Below, piece by piece: positions 26,352 to 34,031 of a DNA stretch of 47,429 bases (position 1 is the stretch's first letter; every line of letters begins with the position of its first letter). The notes beneath the pieces are model-generated. The model saw only the letters and a program-made list of their open reading frames with translations, was not told the origin of the DNA and made no database searches. This DNA comes from Candidatus Jettenia ecosi (GTDB lineage: Bacteria; Planctomycetota; Brocadiia; Brocadiales; Brocadiaceae). The stretch is taken from positions 1-47,429 of the forward strand of contig SULG01000019.1 of NCBI GenBank assembly GCA_005524015.1. The letters are read 5' to 3'. The translations under genes were made by a program, and so were the position numbers.

Positions 26352-26663
26352 TCAAGTATCTTTTATTTGATACCTTGCGCTTACAAAAAGATTACAATGA
26401 CATTCTTCGTCACGTGCAATTTCTTCAACATGATAAACGCACGGACAAATGATTTTTTTGTCTTTTTCTACGTCTCCCATAACTAATCGACAAGGACAAA
26501 ATGCATACCCATATTTCATTTTACGCATTGCCAGTCCTTTTACTACCCTATCCACAATTTTCGTGTCCGGATTTAATCTGTAAGGACTATGAGTTGCATA
26601 GCTATCCAGTACCTTACGGATTTGTATTTCCTCTAGCTCTTTTTGTTTATTGTTATCATTCAT
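26352..26663 (-). CDS. Ferredoxin:thioredoxin reductase catalytic subunit-like protein
   Basis: This 103-residue protein carries the complete cysteine signature of the FTR catalytic subunit: CPC at 56-58, CPC at 73-75 and CHC at 88-90 (FCPCR, ICPCVYH, ECHCNLF). In the known enzyme four of these cysteines hold a [4Fe-4S] cluster and two form the active-site disulfide that passes electrons from ferredoxin to thioredoxin. The spacing (14 and 12 residues between triplets) is slightly different from the plant enzyme. No variable (alpha) subunit gene is nearby. It lies 154 bases upstream of trxA on the same strand, which supports a functional pair. Confidence 0.9.
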   Translation of the reverse strand: MNDNNKQKELEEIQIRKVLDSYATHSPYRLNPDTKIVDRVVKGLAMRKMKYGYAFCPCRLVMGDVEKDKKIICPCVYHVEEIARDEECHCNLFVSARYQIKDT

Positions 26664-26913
26664 TAAATTTACTCTTTATCGTTTCTGTAGTATGAAAAAT
26701 TTACTTTTTTTAATTATATTTTATATGCTTAAATTATCCCAAGAAAAAACCTTTGAGTCAAAATCTATTTTCTTTAACCGGAGAAAAATTGTAACTATTT
26801 AAACAATTTTATTCGTTGTCCGGTTTCATTTGTTTAGTGCTATAGTTTTGCATTTTTTTGAATAATTACCAAAATTGAACAGTTATTCTGTATATCGGGG
26901 CATCAGTATTACC

Positions 26914-27624
26914 TCATTCTTCTTTTGAAAAGGGTTTTACACGAGAAGTTATCAATTCAAGCTCATGTGTGATAAACGTTACGGTAACCCGGGTGAGTGA
27001 ATTATAAAACGGGATATCAGCCCGGTTACAAAGTGAATCGTAGAACTTTGGAATCCATTGTACCGGATGACGACTGAGAAAGTCTTTTTGTGCAAGAAGA
27101 TATCCTTCAAGAAATTTTGAGTCTTCATTAATCCTTGCATGTGCCTCTTTAAAAGCAAGGAAATGAAGAAACTCCAGTTCAGCGCAAAGATGATCAGGAA
27201 GTTCGCATTTACCATCCCTCTTACTCATTGCAAGGCCAAAGTGTTTGTAAAATTCGGTTATATCCAGCATGACGGCGGTTCTTGATCTGTTCCGATAAAA
27301 TCCTTCATACGGCGGGCATGGTGGCTCCGGAATACCGCAATCGAAGGTCTGGATTACTTTTACTACAAAATCCTCAAAGGTGTTTTTTCCCAGGCTATTT
27401 TGAGCCTTTTTGCCCTGTTCAGCGTGTTCTGCCTTCAAGAACTTTACATGAGGAAGTAAGGATATGGTACTCCATAACCTTGCTAAAAATTCTCCGTTTT
27501 GGAATGTTTGAAAAGTCTCCGGGGTAGGATAACGGAATCCAAGAGAAAGCAATTTGTATAGGTAGCTTCTCTGAATTGATTCTGTATGGCTTGTAGATAA
27601 TGGCATCTGAGATACTCTATTCAC
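26914..27624 (-). CDS. TorD/NarJ-like chaperone of the molybdoenzyme operon
   Basis: This 236-residue all-helical cytoplasmic protein resembles TorD/DmsD/NarJ chaperones, which hold the apo-catalytic subunit until molybdopterin is inserted. Supporting segments are SYLYKLLSLGFRYPTPETF, YEGFYRNRSRTAVMLDITEFYKHFGL and the helix DHLCAELEFLHFLAFKEAHA, which places the conserved acidic/histidine helix of the family. A GTG at 27624 opens the frame; an ATG six codons later is an alternative start. It ends the operon, 18 bases after the gamma gene, and is the delta subunit in operons of this type. Confidence 0.85.
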   Translation of the reverse strand: MNRVSQMPLSTSHTESIQRSYLYKLLSLGFRYPTPETFQTFQNGEFLARLWSTISLLPHVKFLKAEHAEQGKKAQNSLGKNTFEDFVVKVIQTFDCGIPEPPCPPYEGFYRNRSRTAVMLDITEFYKHFGLAMSKRDGKCELPDHLCAELEFLHFLAFKEAHARINEDSKFLEGYLLAQKDFLSRHPVQWIPKFYDSLCNRADIPFYNSLTRVTVTFITHELELITSRVKPFSKEE

Positions 27625-27642
27625 CGACCGCTATTTGCGATA

Positions 27643-28302
27643 CTATTTAATGGAAAGATACTGCCAGTCAGAGATTATTTTGTTCCCTCCTCTTTCGGCA
27701 TCGTTTCCGCCTTTCCAATTGGCGAGGGCTAGCCTGTGGGTAGCGCCACGAACAAAAGAAATCTGATTCTGCGATGCGGCAGACATAAGCCGGGTTATAA
27801 TTAAGGTCCATACTCCATGATCCCAGTCCTGATAATGTCTGATATTTTGAGATTCTGCATCTGGACTGATTTGCGTAGTACCAATGCCTCCGCCAACGAT
27901 ATTTTCAGGTTTCGCAAGGTCTGCTCTCCAGTAAATGATATTTACCGGTTTGTCCATAGCGCCCATCCAGATAGGACTTACCTCTGTTATGAGGGGGATT
28001 TCCATGGCAAATGCATCGGCAAAAAACGAGTAATCGTTTACTGTAACATTTGGTACACTCTCATCCCACTGATAGGAGAAAAAGATATCAGTTCCATTAT
28101 GAACCACTTTCACCCTGATACGCCTATTTTCATTACCCATGGCAACCATTTTTGCCCCCGTCTCGTGAATCCTCCTGCTGAGGGATACTATCGTTTCCGG
28201 TGTCTGTGCCCATGCAGGGTCTAATGGGTCAAGAGCTATAGGCTCGGGTATATATACTGCTGTAATGGCCCTTGAAGAGCCGCTAAGATCATGATCTGGC
28301 AT
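27643..28302 (-). CDS. Heme b (gamma) subunit of type II DMSO-reductase-family enzyme
   Basis: This 219-residue protein matches the beta-sandwich heme b subunit of ethylbenzene, dimethylsulfide, selenate and (per)chlorate type enzymes and NxrC. Typical segments are PLDPAW near the start, SPIWMGAMDKPVNIIYWRAD with the candidate axial Met (113 or 116), and RGGNKIISDWQYLSI with the candidate axial Lys208. Known members are exported by a Sec or Tat signal, but no signal peptide is visible here, as the chain begins MPDHDLSGSSRAITAVY. It would hand electrons from the beta subunit to a cytochrome c or quinone. Confidence 0.87.
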   Translation of the reverse strand: MPDHDLSGSSRAITAVYIPEPIALDPLDPAWAQTPETIVSLSRRIHETGAKMVAMGNENRRIRVKVVHNGTDIFFSYQWDESVPNVTVNDYSFFADAFAMEIPLITEVSPIWMGAMDKPVNIIYWRADLAKPENIVGGGIGTTQISPDAESQNIRHYQDWDHGVWTLIITRLMSAASQNQISFVRGATHRLALANWKGGNDAERGGNKIISDWQYLSIK

Positions 28303-28350
28303 AGTTAAGATACCACCTGTGTAAATGTTTTTAAGTTTGAAGTTCCTTGT

Positions 28351-29382
28351 TCATACCTGAAACCGGTCTGCCTCTGAACGTGAGATTAATATATCGATTA
28401 GTTCAGAATTTCCGCCAGATGCAACTTTATTTCGCTCGTTTTGAAGAATATCAAAGATTTGTTTCATACGGGTTGCCCGCTGGTCATAATTCTGATCGTG
28501 GGTATCACCAAACATCTTTGCCAGCATATCAATAGGAATACGGGGACTATTCGTTAACTTGCCGGTAAATGAATAGGTAGGCGGGCTGAGGGGTGGAATA
28601 TAAAACACATTAGGTTCGGTTTTATATTCCGGATGCAACCGCAAAGCAAGCTTCCATTTGTTTATCAATTTATAGATATTACTATTGGTATCATCAGCAT
28701 AACCAATCCAGCTTATGCGGCCGACGCACTGTGTCGCACAGAAGTTTCCTTTATGCTCCTCAATCCTTGGATAACAAAAAATACATTTTTGGGATATCTT
28801 TTCTTCCGGATTATAGTAAATCTTTTTATAAGGACATCCTTTAACACAGTAGCGATAGCCTCTGCACCTTTTGGAATCAATCAGGACAATGCCGTCTTCG
28901 CTCCGTTTATAAATTGTCTGCCGGGGACATGCCTCCACGCATGGAGGGTCAGTACAATGATTGCAAATACGAGGCAGATAAAAATAGTAAGAATTCGGGA
29001 AAGTTCCCTTGCCTACATCTTCATCCCAGTTGCTGGCATAATGATGCTCCGAAGGTTTTGGTGACGGAAATAATTTTGGAGCAGAAGTATCTCCTCCCTC
29101 TGTCTTCAGTACCTCCTTATAGTTATATTCCCAGGGCGCGCCATAACCTTGATAAATATTGGGAAGCGGTATAGTATTTCTATCGGCATTAAACCACCCC
29201 CCCTGATTTTCCCAATCTTTTGGATAACCTGTACCGGGCTGTGTTTCTACATTCATCCAATACATATGCATCTGTCCTGCATCTCTATCCGTCCACATCG
29301 TCTTGCATGCCATGGCACACGTATGGCATCCAATACATTTGTTAAGATCAAAAACCATCCGAATCTGTTTCATTATTGCCAT
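28351..29382 (-). CDS. Iron-sulfur (beta) subunit of type II DMSO-reductase-family enzyme
   Basis: This 343-residue NarH/NxrB-like protein relays electrons through four iron-sulfur clusters. The cysteine groups are CIGCHTCAMAC (from residue 16), CNHCTDPPCVEACP, CRGYRYCVKGCP and CIFCYPRIEEHKGNFC. In the third group Tyr replaces the second cysteine, as in the NarH family, which predicts one [3Fe-4S] cluster. ATG 29382 is chosen because AAAGAGGAAT precedes it; the frame is open 45 codons further upstream, but that stretch contains dispersed-repeat sequence. No C-terminal or N-terminal export signal is seen. It belongs to the operon with alpha, gamma and chaperone genes. Confidence 0.92.
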   Translation of the reverse strand: MAIMKQIRMVFDLNKCIGCHTCAMACKTMWTDRDAGQMHMYWMNVETQPGTGYPKDWENQGGWFNADRNTIPLPNIYQGYGAPWEYNYKEVLKTEGGDTSAPKLFPSPKPSEHHYASNWDEDVGKGTFPNSYYFYLPRICNHCTDPPCVEACPRQTIYKRSEDGIVLIDSKRCRGYRYCVKGCPYKKIYYNPEEKISQKCIFCYPRIEEHKGNFCATQCVGRISWIGYADDTNSNIYKLINKWKLALRLHPEYKTEPNVFYIPPLSPPTYSFTGKLTNSPRIPIDMLAKMFGDTHDQNYDQRATRMKQIFDILQNERNKVASGGNSELIDILISRSEADRFQV

Positions 29383-29562
29383 AATAATTCCTCTTTCCAT
29401 AGATACTGAACTAGGTATCCGTATATAAATATTTGCATATTCCACAGGAGATTGCTTCGGAAAAAACCCTCGCAATGACAGATAAGGATGAATTACCAGA
29501 TGCATGATACACGGCATTCTGCTTCCTATCTTCTGGATTCTGACTTCTGAATTCTGTCTTCT
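29383..29562. repeat. Spacer between beta and alpha genes with dispersed-repeat sequence
   Basis: Bases 29446-29482 (AGGAGATTGCTTCGG then CCCTCGCAATGACAG) form a short palindromic repeat of a type that recurs in bacterial intergenic DNA. Bases 29529-29562 are made of repeated TTCTGAATTCTG-like units. The two lie inside an otherwise compact operon, which suggests that small repeat insertions enlarged this gap. Confidence 0.5.
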
Positions 29563-32277
29563 CTATCCGTTCTTATCTTTACGAATCTCCACCCGCGTAT
29601 CCTTCTGATTTCCCGTTGGGCCCCAATAGTTGGCCTTAAATTTAAGCTGCCCATATCCACCGGCAAGCTGTGTGGGTTTTATACGAATCGTTGTTGGGCT
29701 CTGAAAACCGCCTTTACGAAAGCTATAGTGTTCCCACCCATGATACATCAGCGCCATACCCGGAGGTATTCTCGGTGAGATGCAGAGATGGGCTATCATC
29801 TTTCCATGATCATTGTAAATATCAATAGCGTCATTATCAATCAGATTACGGGCTGCAGCCTCGGATGGATTCAAGTAGACAATGGGCTGTCCCCTCTGCA
29901 ATCGCAATTGATACTTTGCATCCCGCCACATTGAATGAATACTCCAACGGCCATGCGGAGTAATCCACCGGAGCGGGTACTTATCTTCATGAACAGGGGG
30001 TTTATACACCGGCAATTCTTCTTCAAACTCGAGGAACCAGGGATGGTCGATATAGAATTGCTGACGGCCTGTTAGGGTAGAAAGCGGCTGCTTTAATTCA
30101 TACATTCTCTGAAAACCATAATATGCAATTCCATCCTTGATATCACTGGTAAATTCCTCGCTGGTGGCCACAAACCGCCGTGGTTTTTCATTGATTCCGT
30201 CCATTGTCATTCCCCTTGTCTCCACCGAGTTATCCAGGATAAACTGTCCGGCAGCCTTATCAGATGTTAAAGTGCCCTGTGCGGTAAAATCATGTGCCAG
30301 TGTTGAAAAATCACGGTTAACAGTAGTTCCGTCCGGTAAGGTATCGGTAAATGAGAATTTCGTTTCCTGGAGCGCCCTGGCTAAGGCTTGCCAGATTTGC
30401 CAATCTGTCTTGCTTTCCATCTGTGGTTCTATGATCGGGGTAAATGGGTTTATATATGAGTGAAGATCGGTCGTGCTGATATCCCACTTTTCGAACATAC
30501 TGGCAGCGGGCAGGATTATATCCGCATAGAGGCCGGTTGTACTCATGCGGTAATCAATATCGACGATAAGATCAAGCTTTGGCCAGAGGTTTGCCGATAG
30601 TGATTCAACCCCTTTTGCCTGATTTAAAAAATTTGCGCCCCAAATAAAAAGAATCTTAGGCGATTTGCCGCTGTCGAGTGTCCCTTCGGGATACAATGGC
30701 ATCCAGCCGTTATGAACACTTTCACGTATGTAATCTATAATAGGACGCGGCCAAAGATTATCGACGTCTGACGTAATATGTGAATGGATAAACGTCCAGA
30801 GCGTTGTTGGCTGGTACCGTTGTTTTGCATAACCAAGAGGACTAGCAAGATCAAAGGTACCTTCTTCACACCAGATCTTCTCCTGACCTACATAATGATC
30901 AAATCCCCCGCCCGGTATTCCTACATTACCCGTCAAAGCCGCAAGTAATATATGGCTCCTGTTCGTAAGGTCATTATGATAATAATGATTCGTCCCCGCA
31001 CCCGCAATAATCCTGGCCGGCTTAGCACTTGCAAACTCACGCGCAATTTGTTCGACAAGATAACCTTCCACACCGGTAATACCTGATACCGTTACGGGGT
31101 CATAAGCGGCAATTTTTTGTTTCAGCAATGAAAAAACCGGAGTCACATGGATTTGGCCAGAGATTGTATGCGCGGTAAAGACGCCCTCAAGGGCAGGATT
31201 TATTGGACCAAGATTGAGCGTCCAGTCCTGAGAGCCAAGAAATCCTTGAGTACCAGGCGCAAGGACCAGTTTACCGGTATTCTGGTCCCAGATAGAGAAC
31301 TTTTCCGGGCTGCCGTTTAAGATCATATCACTTTCCCTGAGAAACTTTTTATTATCCATCCGGATGAGCATGGGCATATCGGTATACTGTTTTATATATG
31401 CCTCATCATGGAGTCCTTTATTGATAATAAAATTTGCCATACCTAAAGCCATGGCGCCATCGGTCCCGGGCCTTATAGGAATAAAGATGTCGGCGTGGAT
31501 TGAGGTTGGATTGTATTCCGGGAAGATAGCCACTATTCTGGTTCCCCGCATTCGAGCCTCTGTTAAGAAATGGGCATCGGGGATGCGGGTTTCCAGCAGG
31601 TTTGAACCCCATACCATGATATATTTTGAGTGAAACCAATCAGCAGCTTCGCATGAGTCAGTCTTCACACCCCATGTCACAGGTTCACCGGGCGGAAGGT
31701 CAGAAACCCAATCATAAAAGGTACACACAACGCCGCCAATCAGGTTTGCCAACCGTAAACCCCCGGCATAGGTAATTGCAAACTTTGCAGGGTTAGCCGA
31801 ATAGAATGTTATCGTATCGGGACCGTGATTAGCTATCGTCTTTACGATTTTATCGGCAATATACCTCATTGCCTCTTCCCAGGAAATCCTTTTCCATTTT
31901 CCTTCCCCCCGGGCACCGACCCGCATTAACGGGTACTTTAAACGTTGCGGACCATACACATATTCCTTATAATTAGCGCCCTTCTGACACCCTCGTGGAT
32001 TATAGGTAGGCAGCGTTGGGTTAATATCAGGATAGTCCGCATATTGCTCCTCTTTAAAGGCAATATTATTCTTAACGTATACCTTCCAGGTACAGGAACC
32101 TGCACAGTTCACAGAATGAGTAGTTCTCCCGGTGTAGTCATATTTCCAGTGTTCGCGGTATACTGTTTCCCAGCCCCGATAAGGATACTTTCCCATAGGC
32201 TCGCTTATATGCTCTAAGAGATCCAGAGATAAGGTATTTTTAACCGGGAGGCCATTCTCTGTTGATTTTTTCTCCAT
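29563..32277 (-). CDS. Molybdopterin catalytic (alpha) subunit, NarG/NxrA/SerA/PcrA-like
   Basis: This 904-residue enzyme of the type II DMSO reductase family has the [4Fe-4S] ligand set His54, Cys58, Cys62 and Cys97 (H-x3-C-x3-C-x34-C, in HSVNCAGSC and RGCQKGA). The molybdenum ligand Asp189 is in FYDWVSDLPPGEP. WGSNLLETRIPDAHF and AGTNHYYHNDLTNRSHILLAALTGNVGIPGGG are family segments. The length fits the 900-residue (per)chlorate/selenate/DMS dehydrogenase group and is shorter than NarG or anammox NxrA. The N-terminus (MEKKSTENGLPVK) has no twin-arginine signal, unlike most of that group. Substrate is open: nitrate, nitrite or another oxyanion. The ribosome-binding site GAGGAAAA precedes ATG 32277. 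It heads the four-gene operon. Confidence 0.92.
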   Translation of the reverse strand: MEKKSTENGLPVKNTLSLDLLEHISEPMGKYPYRGWETVYREHWKYDYTGRTTHSVNCAGSCTWKVYVKNNIAFKEEQYADYPDINPTLPTYNPRGCQKGANYKEYVYGPQRLKYPLMRVGARGEGKWKRISWEEAMRYIADKIVKTIANHGPDTITFYSANPAKFAITYAGGLRLANLIGGVVCTFYDWVSDLPPGEPVTWGVKTDSCEAADWFHSKYIMVWGSNLLETRIPDAHFLTEARMRGTRIVAIFPEYNPTSIHADIFIPIRPGTDGAMALGMANFIINKGLHDEAYIKQYTDMPMLIRMDNKKFLRESDMILNGSPEKFSIWDQNTGKLVLAPGTQGFLGSQDWTLNLGPINPALEGVFTAHTISGQIHVTPVFSLLKQKIAAYDPVTVSGITGVEGYLVEQIAREFASAKPARIIAGAGTNHYYHNDLTNRSHILLAALTGNVGIPGGGFDHYVGQEKIWCEEGTFDLASPLGYAKQRYQPTTLWTFIHSHITSDVDNLWPRPIIDYIRESVHNGWMPLYPEGTLDSGKSPKILFIWGANFLNQAKGVESLSANLWPKLDLIVDIDYRMSTTGLYADIILPAASMFEKWDISTTDLHSYINPFTPIIEPQMESKTDWQIWQALARALQETKFSFTDTLPDGTTVNRDFSTLAHDFTAQGTLTSDKAAGQFILDNSVETRGMTMDGINEKPRRFVATSEEFTSDIKDGIAYYGFQRMYELKQPLSTLTGRQQFYIDHPWFLEFEEELPVYKPPVHEDKYPLRWITPHGRWSIHSMWRDAKYQLRLQRGQPIVYLNPSEAAARNLIDNDAIDIYNDHGKMIAHLCISPRIPPGMALMYHGWEHYSFRKGGFQSPTTIRIKPTQLAGGYGQLKFKANYWGPTGNQKDTRVEIRKDKNG

Positions 32278-32413
32278 AACACGTTTTCCTCATGATGAAC
32301 TGATGTACGGTCTTTTAAGAGACAGTTTCCTTGCTAAGTTTTTTTATCTTAAATCCAAAACGGAGGATAATTTGAGCAAAAAGAATACCGAAATGCATAA
32401 ATATTGTATAACT

Positions 32414-32947
32414 TTACTTGACTTTCATCTCGCATCCGAAGCAGAAGCCCGGTCCCTTTGTATCGGTATCTCTGAGAGAATTTGAGAAATGCATGATGCA
32501 CTTTGGGTTATCACAATGAGCTAAGCCGTAAGTATGGCCAATCTCGTGAATTGCTTCTTTTAGGATACGTTCCAAGAAGAGCGTATTATTTTCAGGTAAA
32601 CCATAATATTCCTGGCGAAGTCTCATTATCGATATGATACAGACACTGTCTAATATGTTAGCTTCTCCGAAAACAAAGCTTAATTCTGGTACGTATAAGT
32701 CTGCGTCCATAATACCAAGAATCAATTCCCCTCTTGATTTTATTTGTTTCAGGTTTTCCAGAATTCTTGTAGAATGGTACTGGTTCCTTTTTGAGTCGAA
32801 CGCATATTGTGGTATGGGTTGTGCATTAAATATTCTTGCTTGAAAACCAATGAGGTTAGCTAACTCAAATTGCAGGAAATTTAAAACCTCTTCTTGGATT
32901 AAACCAAAAGGTATAATAGAAAGGAATTGTATTACTTCTGCTCTCAT
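32414..32947 (-). CDS. Archaemetzincin family zinc metallopeptidase
   Basis: This 177-residue protein contains the archaemetzincin signature at residues 134-151: HEIGHTYGLAHCDNPKCIM, with three zinc-ligand histidines, the catalytic Glu135 and the family's characteristic cysteines. Two more cysteines (CFGC) near the C-terminus complete a four-cysteine structural zinc site. The preceding region has the expected ILGIMDADLYVPELSFVFGEA strand block. Archaemetzincins are predicted peptidases with poorly known substrates, common in archaea and scattered in bacteria. There is no signal peptide, so it is cytoplasmic. It lies upstream of the molybdoenzyme operon on the same strand, with no clear functional link. 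Confidence 0.9.
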   Translation of the reverse strand: MRAEVIQFLSIIPFGLIQEEVLNFLQFELANLIGFQARIFNAQPIPQYAFDSKRNQYHSTRILENLKQIKSRGELILGIMDADLYVPELSFVFGEANILDSVCIISIMRLRQEYYGLPENNTLFLERILKEAIHEIGHTYGLAHCDNPKCIMHFSNSLRDTDTKGPGFCFGCEMKVK

Positions 32948-33067
32948 AAATATACTATATCATATGTATATCGAAAAATACCTGAAGAATTATTTACAGT
33001 ATTACTTGATAGTTGCTGAATAATCTTCTTATTATTTGGGTTCTTATTATTAAATAATAAAAAATCA

Positions 33068-33095
33068 TTGTGCTCCTGCTAATATGTTATATAAT
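33068..33095 (+). promoter_or_regulatory. Candidate promoter of the CbiM/CbiN-like gene
   Basis: TTGTGC at 33068-33073 and TATAAT at 33090-33095 are separated by 16 bases, and the downstream ATG is 30 bases further. The -10 is perfect but the -35 is weak. Confidence 0.35.
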
Positions 33096-33124
33096 TTTCA
33101 AAATGGCAAACAAAAGGCGGCTAC

Positions 33125-33574
33125 ATGCATATTCCTGACGGGTTTCTGGACACAAAAACAAAGACTATATATTTTATGAAATTGTTAGATAAAAAAAATA
33201 TGGCAATGTTTATAGTGTTTGGGTTATCTCTCATTATAGGATTAGTATTTCTTATTGTGCCATTTACCTCTGATACGCCAGATGGGCTTGAGAAAGTTTC
33301 TGAGAATACCGCAGGTTTTCTTAAAAGAAATGATGTTAAATCTCAGTCGCATGAACCTATGCCGGATTATAGAGTGCCCGGTCTAAAAAACAAATTCGAT
33401 ATTGAACGATACGCGGCTGCTATTGGTGTATGTATTGTGTTTGTGATAACTATTTTTGCTGGATATTTGCTTAAAAAAGGCGCAAGAATGTGTGAATCGG
33501 GTATGCAAATCTTATTTATCCTGTCTAAAAAGGTCTTACTCAAAACAATTTTTTTATCCAATAATTCCTGTTGA
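33125..33574 (+). CDS. Mini CbiM/CbiN-like protein: metal-binding N-terminus plus PDGLE domain
   Basis: This 149-residue protein opens with MHIPDGFLD, the invariant N-terminus of the cobalt/nickel ECF transporter protein CbiM, whose His2 and amino terminus bind the metal. The six-helix CbiM core is missing. Instead, two helices flank a PDGLE segment (TSDTPDGLEKVSENTAGF, then DYRVPGLKN), which is the CbiN/PDGLE domain. The roughly 30 C-terminal residues after KKGARMCESGM look unrelated and may be recent. It could be a small accessory to a Co/Ni transporter elsewhere, or a remnant of a fused cbiMN gene. No cbiQ or cbiO is adjacent. The ribosome-binding site is weak. Confidence 0.7.
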   Translation: MHIPDGFLDTKTKTIYFMKLLDKKNMAMFIVFGLSLIIGLVFLIVPFTSDTPDGLEKVSENTAGFLKRNDVKSQSHEPMPDYRVPGLKNKFDIERYAAAIGVCIVFVITIFAGYLLKKGARMCESGMQILFILSKKVLLKTIFLSNNSC

Positions 33575-33670
33575 GAAAACGCTTGACCCAGAAAGTAAAT
33601 TTGCTTAGAATTTTATAAGTGCTTTTTTCATAATGAAATAATTTAACGAGTAACTTAAGGAGATTGTAAT

Positions 33671-33991
33671 ATGGGTAAGGCAAAATGCCCTGGCAGCATA
33701 CGAAATGCAACACCCACACCAATTGAACGCAAATGCCATAATTGTGGGGTTATTGTGGAGATGTGGAGTGATGAAGAAAAGGCAGAATGTCATAAATGCG
33801 GTACGACTATTTTCAAGGATAAAGTCCCTACCTGTGTTGAATGGTGTAAATCAGCAGAGGAATGTATGGGTAATATTCTTGATGTTAAAAAGATTCAGGC
33901 AGAAGCAAAAAAGCGGGCTGAAGCTGACGGAGATCCGAAGTTTTTTGAGAAGGTTTCTGATATGATTAAAAAGAAAAAAGATAATGAATAA
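33671..33991 (+). CDS. Small zinc-ribbon protein of unknown function
   Basis: This 106-residue cytoplasmic protein has two zinc-ribbon knuckles, CHNCG (about 22-26) and CHKCG (about 40-44), then an additional cysteine-rich segment CVEWCKSAEECMG, and a lysine-rich C-terminus. The pattern suggests a rubredoxin-like or zinc-binding structural protein; no catalytic motif is visible. AAGGAGATTGTAAT gives a strong ribosome-binding site before ATG 33671. It is in line with the CbiM/CbiN-like gene 96 bases upstream and the GT9 gene downstream. Confidence 0.75.
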   Translation: MGKAKCPGSIRNATPTPIERKCHNCGVIVEMWSDEEKAECHKCGTTIFKDKVPTCVEWCKSAEECMGNILDVKKIQAEAKKRAEADGDPKFFEKVSDMIKKKKDNE

Positions 33992-34031
33992 TTCATGCTC
34001 AAGTTTATGATTAATAGATTAAAATTATTTT

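Noticed and set aside
29383-29517. 45-codon N-terminal extension of the iron-sulfur beta subunit
   Set aside because: It is translated dispersed-repeat sequence, and a proper ribosome-binding site precedes the internal ATG at 29382.
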